From: an uncultured Clostridia bacterium
Lineage (GTDB): Bacteria; Bacillota; Clostridia; Oscillospirales; CAG-272
Assembly (NCBI GenBank): GCA_904502055.1
Contig: CAJGDZ010000001.1
Span: forward strand, 1 to 42,945
Length of the DNA: 42,945 nucleotides
Direction of reading: 5' to 3'
Every line of letters starts with the position of its first letter. The first letter of the stretch is position 1. Below the pieces are notes generated by a model. That model was not told the DNA's origin. It ran no database searches and saw only the letters and a list, made by a program, of their open reading frames with translations. A program made the translations under genes and the position numbers. Positions 39,213-42,945 of this stretch are shown here, piece after piece.

Positions 39213-39400
39213 TCATACAACCCGATGCCACTGAATACACTTAATTGACAGGAAAACAACTCATTTTCGAAGAACGGTGCAGTGCGAAGCCGTGGTTCTG
39301 CTGGAGCCTGCGGCAGCGGAAATTTCGGCGGCGGCCCATCTGCCGAAGCTTCCGTATTCGCGCACCGTTCATTTTTTTATCTGTCAAGAGGAGTGATTGG
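39213..39400 (+). promoter_or_regulatory. Gap before the PBP gene holding a branched, terminator-like RNA structure
   Basis: A 14-bp closing stem (39272-39288 with 39357-39370, one 3-nt bulge) encloses two hairpins: GGTTC/GAGCC at 39294-39308 and CGGCAG/CTGCCG at 39311-39345. Seven T follow directly (39372-39378), as in a terminator. The PBP ribosome site AGAGGAG lies 9-15 nt further on. One frame here is also open from GTG 39277 to TGA 39396 (39 codons), with coding-like composition but no ribosome site. No known RNA family is recognised. Confidence 0.55.
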
Positions 39401-41656
39401 ATGGCGAGGTATGCACACGGCGAATTTTTAAAGCGGGCAACGGTCCTTTTCGGATTTCTTTTGCTTGTATTTGCTTTGCTCTTGATTCGGATCGCCGTGA
39501 TTCAGACGGTGGATTTTGAAAAATATGAACAAAAGGTCATCGAGCAGATGACCACCCGATCTCCCGCAAGCGCCAATCGCGGTGAGATCTACGATAGAAA
39601 CGGTAAGGTTTTGGCAACAAACGTAACGACCTACCGTATTTTTATTTCTCCCTCCGCAATCTCCCGTGCCCAAAAAACGCTGGACGGACGAAGGAGCGAT
39701 TCGATCTCCCGAGAGATCGCGAGTACCCTTTCGGAGCATCTCGGCATAGAATACGATAAGATCTATTCAAAAACGCAAAAGATCAGCCGTCTGGATGAAA
39801 CGGTTTTGCGCGACGCCGATGAGCAAACAGCGGAGAAGCTGAGGACTTGGATCCTTGAGAAAAATATGGTGGGTCTGGTTTTTCTTGAGGCGACAAGCAA
39901 ACGCTATTATCCCTACGGAAGCCTTGCCTCGCACGTGATCGGCTTTACGAGCACCGACGGCGTGGGGCTTTACGGATTGGAATACCAATACAACGATACC
40001 ATCGACGGAACCGACGGCTATTACGTCACCGCACGTGACTCGCGCGGCAATGAAATGCCAAACGAATATCAAAGCTACGTGGCGGCGGAGGACGGACATC
40101 ACATTACGACGACCCTTGACAGCTACGTGCAGGCGGCACTTGAGGAGCAGCTGGAAAATGCGGTGCTGGATTCGGGTGCGCTTAACCGCGCGTGCGGCAT
40201 TGTTATGGACGTAAAGACGGGCGAGATTTTGGCACTGTCTGTTTATCCCGAATTTGATCTCAATAGCCCCTGGACGCTTGTGCCCTATTATCAGAGAAAG
40301 CTGGCGACAAGCGGACTGTCGGTGGGAAGCGAGGAGTACAGCGCTCTTGCGCGCAGTTATCTGCTGGAGTCCTGGTCCAATAAGGCGCTCACGGAGACCT
40401 ACATTCCCGGCTCGACCTTCAAGATCCTCACCTCGTCTATGGCGCTTGAGGAAAATTTGCCGATTCTAAATGGCTCGGTCTTTTGCGGCGGCGCAAAAAC
40501 CGTACTGGGCAGAAGCATCCATTGCCACAAGCGTAAGGGACACGGAAGTCTTACCTTTGCCGAGGGGATCCAGCACTCCTGCAACGTTTGGTTTATGAGC
40601 ATCGGACAGTCGCTTGGCATCGAGCGTTTTACCAAATATTTTAAGCAATTCGGCTATCGCGAAAAGACCGGTATTGATCTGCCGGGCGAGGGCATGGGGG
40701 TGATCAGCTCACGTATGAGTGAGCTTGACCTTGCCATTTACGCCTTCGGGCAGAATTTTACGGTGACGGCGATGCAGCACATCGCGGCCATTTCCGCCGT
40801 AGCAAACGGCGGAACGCTTCTTAAGCCATATGTGGTAAAGAACACGCTGGACAGCGAGGGGAGCGTGGTGTTTGAGCAAGAGCCGACGGAAAAGCGCGCG
40901 ATCGTAGCGTCCTCCACCTCCAAAACGCTCAGTGAGATCCTGGCGGCGGGTGTTGCCGGTGAGGGCGGTGCGAAAAACGCATACGTGCCCGGCTATCGTA
41001 TTGCGGCTAAGACAGGAACCTCGGAGAAAAAGGGCGCGACCCGTACAGAGATGGAGATGTATATTTGCTCGTGTGTCGGCTATGCACCGGCGGACGATCC
41101 GAGGTATGCGATGATATTGATGGTGGATGAGCCGACCAAGGGCATTCTGTACGGAAGCACAGTTGCCGCTCCCTACATCGCCAAAGCCTTTGAGACCATT
41201 TTACCGTATCTCGGTGTGGCACCGATCTATACCGAGGAGGAGGAAAAATTGCTGGCCTCGGAGATCCCGAACTACACGGGGCTTGAGATGGGGGCAGCGG
41301 TGAGCTTTGCCGAGAGCCGCGGCTTTGCGGTCACGGTCGTGGGGGAAGGAAAATACGTCACCTCACAGTCGCCAAAGGCGCAGAGTCTGTATAGCGGCGA
41401 GACGGGGAAGATGGTTTTTTATACCGACGATACCGAGCCCGAGGAAAAAAGCGTCCCCGATGTGGTCGGAAAAACGCTTGTCGAGGCGAACCGTGCCATT
41501 ACCGATGCCGGCTTCAATCTGCGCATAAGCGGTGCGTACGATGCGGACGGTAAGGGTGGTGCCGTTGTGGTCAGCCAATCGCCGGCAGCAGGAGAAAAAG
41601 TGCAAAACGGAAGCGTGATCTCAATCGAATTGCGCTATATGATAAAGGACGATTAA
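39401..41656 (+). CDS. Class B penicillin-binding protein with PASTA domains (FtsI/SpoVD/PBP2x type)
   Basis: D,D-transpeptidase that cross-links septal or spore peptidoglycan. The 751 residues comprise a membrane anchor (about 15-35), the PBP dimerisation domain (SANRGEIYDRNGKVLA), the transpeptidase with SxxK as STFK (Ser338, Lys341), SxN as SCN (393-395) and KTGT (537), and two C-terminal PASTA domains (about 620-685 and 690-751). Two PASTA repeats and this locus fit SpoVD or PBP2x; division and spore roles cannot be separated by sequence. The ATG is preceded by AGAGGAG; an in-frame extension to 39245 has no ribosome site. Confidence 0.94.
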   Translation: MARYAHGEFLKRATVLFGFLLLVFALLLIRIAVIQTVDFEKYEQKVIEQMTTRSPASANRGEIYDRNGKVLATNVTTYRIFISPSAISRAQKTLDGRRSDSISREIASTLSEHLGIEYDKIYSKTQKISRLDETVLRDADEQTAEKLRTWILEKNMVGLVFLEATSKRYYPYGSLASHVIGFTSTDGVGLYGLEYQYNDTIDGTDGYYVTARDSRGNEMPNEYQSYVAAEDGHHITTTLDSYVQAALEEQLENAVLDSGALNRACGIVMDVKTGEILALSVYPEFDLNSPWTLVPYYQRKLATSGLSVGSEEYSALARSYLLESWSNKALTETYIPGSTFKILTSSMALEENLPILNGSVFCGGAKTVLGRSIHCHKRKGHGSLTFAEGIQHSCNVWFMSIGQSLGIERFTKYFKQFGYREKTGIDLPGEGMGVISSRMSELDLAIYAFGQNFTVTAMQHIAAISAVANGGTLLKPYVVKNTLDSEGSVVFEQEPTEKRAIVASSTSKTLSEILAAGVAGEGGAKNAYVPGYRIAAKTGTSEKKGATRTEMEMYICSCVGYAPADDPRYAMILMVDEPTKGILYGSTVAAPYIAKAFETILPYLGVAPIYTEEEEKLLASEIPNYTGLEMGAAVSFAESRGFAVTVVGEGKYVTSQSPKAQSLYSGETGKMVFYTDDTEPEEKSVPDVVGKTLVEANRAITDAGFNLRISGAYDADGKGGAVVVSQSPAAGEKVQNGSVISIELRYMIKDD

Positions 41657-41665
41657 AAAAGCGGA

Positions 41666-41686
41666 CGCAAAAGCAATATTTTTGCG
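41666..41686 (+). promoter_or_regulatory. Small hairpin next to the murE ribosome site
   Basis: CGCAAAA and TTTTGCG around a 7-nt loop, ending immediately before GAGG of the ribosome site. It may modulate murE translation. No T-run follows it. Confidence 0.3.
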
Positions 41687-41695
41687 GAGGCGTTT

Positions 41696-42945
41696 ATGAA
41701 GCTATCGGAGCTTTGTGTGGGAATTGACATTCCCGTGGGAGTTGAAAACACCGAGATCGGCGGCATCAAGACCGATTCGCGGCGAGTAGAGGCCGGCGAT
41801 CTCTTTATTTGCTTTCGCGGTCTTAAGACCGACGGACATTTGTATATAGCCGACGCGGTGAAAAACGGTGCGGCGGCGGTCCTTGTCTGCGAGGACTATG
41901 AGGGAGACATCCCCAATGTGATTTTTTTGAAAACCAAGGATACACGGCACGCCGCGGCGCTTTTGTATAATGCCTGGTACGGCGACCCTGCAAGTAAGCT
42001 TCATATAATTGGAGTGACAGGGACCAACGGCAAAACGTCAGTCACCTTTATGCTTCGCGCGATCTTTGAAACGGCGCTTATCCGTTGTGGCATCATCGGA
42101 ACGGTCAACTGTTATTCGGCAGGACGGCGGCTTGAGATTCGCTCCGATAATCCGCTCTCCAATATGACCACACCCGACCCCGAGGAGCTTTACCATATCC
42201 TTGCCGAAATGGTGAAGGACGGGGTGGAATACGTCTTTATGGAGGTCACCTCGCATGCGCTGGCGCTGGGAAAGCCCGATGCCATTCATTTCGAGGCGGC
42301 GGTCTTTACCAATCTGACCGAGGAGCACCTGGATTTTCACGGCGACATGGAGCGGTATTTTGAGGCCAAAAAACGCTTGTTCTCGATGTGCGATCGGGCG
42401 CTTATCAACGTGGACGATCCGTATGGCGCACGCCTGTGTGAAACGCTGGATCGACCCTTTCGCACCTGCTCTGCAAGGGGCGCGGCGGCTGACTATGTGG
42501 CCACGCAAATTTGCGATCACGGCGTGGACGGCAACGGGTACCGCTTGGTTTCGGCAGACAAACGCTTCACCGTGCGCACCCCCATTCCCGGTGCCTTTAG
42601 TGTGATCAACACCCTCGAGGCGGCGGCACTCGCTTGTATGTTCGGAATTTCACCTTCTGTGATCATGACGGCGCTTGGCGCACTTTCGGGAGTTGACGGA
42701 CGAATGGAGCGCGTACGGCTTGGCGTTTTGGCGGATTATTCGGTGTTTATCGATTACGCACACACACCCGACGCCTTGGAAAACTTGCTACACACGGCAC
42801 GCGGGATTCGCAAGAGCGGCGAGCGTGTGGTGCTGTTATTTGGTTGCGGCGGTGACAGGGACAAAACCAAGCGTAAAAAAATGGGAGAGCTTGCGGCATC
42901 GCTTGCCGATTTTACGGTTTTGACGTCGGACAACAGCCGCACCGA
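41696..42945 (+). CDS. murE: UDP-MurNAc-tripeptide synthetase MurE, 3' end outside window
   Basis: Adds the third amino acid (usually meso-diaminopimelate or lysine) to UDP-MurNAc-L-Ala-D-Glu. The first 416 residues are visible: N-terminal UDP-binding domain (TDSRRVEAGDLFICFRG), ATP loop GVTGTNGKTS, central Mur ligase domain with EVTSHAL, HLDFHGDMERYFEAK and the start of the C-terminal domain (DYAHTPDALE, GCGGDRDKTKR). The window ends inside the amino acid selectivity motif, which reads DNSR (412-415) where meso-DAP enzymes have DNPR. Keeping the Arg favours meso-DAP. The start follows GCGGAGG. Confidence 0.95.
   Translation, partial: MKLSELCVGIDIPVGVENTEIGGIKTDSRRVEAGDLFICFRGLKTDGHLYIADAVKNGAAAVLVCEDYEGDIPNVIFLKTKDTRHAAALLYNAWYGDPASKLHIIGVTGTNGKTSVTFMLRAIFETALIRCGIIGTVNCYSAGRRLEIRSDNPLSNMTTPDPEELYHILAEMVKDGVEYVFMEVTSHALALGKPDAIHFEAAVFTNLTEEHLDFHGDMERYFEAKKRLFSMCDRALINVDDPYGARLCETLDRPFRTCSARGAAADYVATQICDHGVDGNGYRLVSADKRFTVRTPIPGAFSVINTLEAAALACMFGISPSVIMTALGALSGVDGRMERVRLGVLADYSVFIDYAHTPDALENLLHTARGIRKSGERVVLLFGCGGDRDKTKRKKMGELAASLADFTVLTSDNSRT

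Noticed and set aside
39245..39400. 53-residue Arg-rich extension of the PBP
   Set aside because: No ribosome site, composition unlike PBPs, and the RNA structure occupies the region; AGAGGAG marks the ATG at 39401.

Overview
The window is a chromosomal segment of a low-to-mid GC Firmicute, most likely an uncultured, strictly anaerobic, spore-forming member of the class Clostridia (Oscillospirales or Christensenellales-like). The reasons are the gene order rnfCDGEAB, the run yqfC-yqfD-phoH-ybeY-era-recO, the sporulation genes ylbJ, yqfC and yqfD, a PASTA-bearing class B PBP in the dcw cluster, strong GGAGG ribosome sites and near-consensus sigma-A promoters with 17-bp spacers. No prophage, insertion sequence or CRISPR array is visible. 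This is a core-gene region, and its unexplained content lies mostly in leaders and intergenic RNA.

Layout. 1-2100 (minus): rpsO-pnp, with a folded rpsO leader and a long hairpin before pnp. 2078-2859 (minus): a TauE/SafE permease split into two half-genes. 3029-7928 (plus): ftsK/spoIIIE, a radical SAM gene and a Gly/His-rich membrane protein, closed by a terminator. 8028-9152: a lone XRE regulator. 9245-9432 (minus): tRNA-Met and tRNA-Glu, separated by a perfect 32-bp palindrome. 9728-14798 (plus): the complete rnf operon behind a two-hairpin leader. 14898-15293: a small lipoprotein. 15339-17645 (minus): a polar amino acid ABC importer. 17912-19224 (minus): a sugar-isomerase-like protein and a Dabb protein. 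19401-19578: tRNA-Ser and tRNA-Thr.

19617-25359: ylbJ (minus), then the tightly coupled plus-strand operon yqfC-yqfD-phoH-ybeY-era-recO running into mutS2 (to 27755). 27905-29044: a long, divergent PRPP synthetase. 29273-30232: a secreted CBM9-like surface protein. 30372-31130: a ZIP metal transporter. 31207-33799 (minus): rqcH and a HAD-IIA phosphatase. 33881-34726: type II pantothenate kinase, convergent with rsmA (minus). 35762-35837: tRNA-Thr(CGT). 35876-36820 (minus): a D-2-hydroxyacid dehydrogenase. 37175 to the end: the start of the dcw cell-division cluster (mraZ, rsmH, an ftsL-position protein, a PASTA PBP, murE), with four 10-bp MraZ repeats at the promoter and a branched, terminator-like RNA structure just before the PBP gene.

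Functionally the window combines energy conservation (Rnf), translation and ribosome quality control (S15, Era, YbeY, RsmA, RqcH, tRNAs), RNA decay (PNPase), chromosome segregation and recombination (FtsK, RecO, MutS2), sporulation, and peptidoglycan synthesis. The most interesting items are the branched structure upstream of the PBP gene, the rpsO and pnp leader structures, the palindrome between the tRNA genes, the rnf leader, the unrecognised protein in the ftsL position and the Gly/His membrane protein. Family assignments come from reading motifs; no database search was run.
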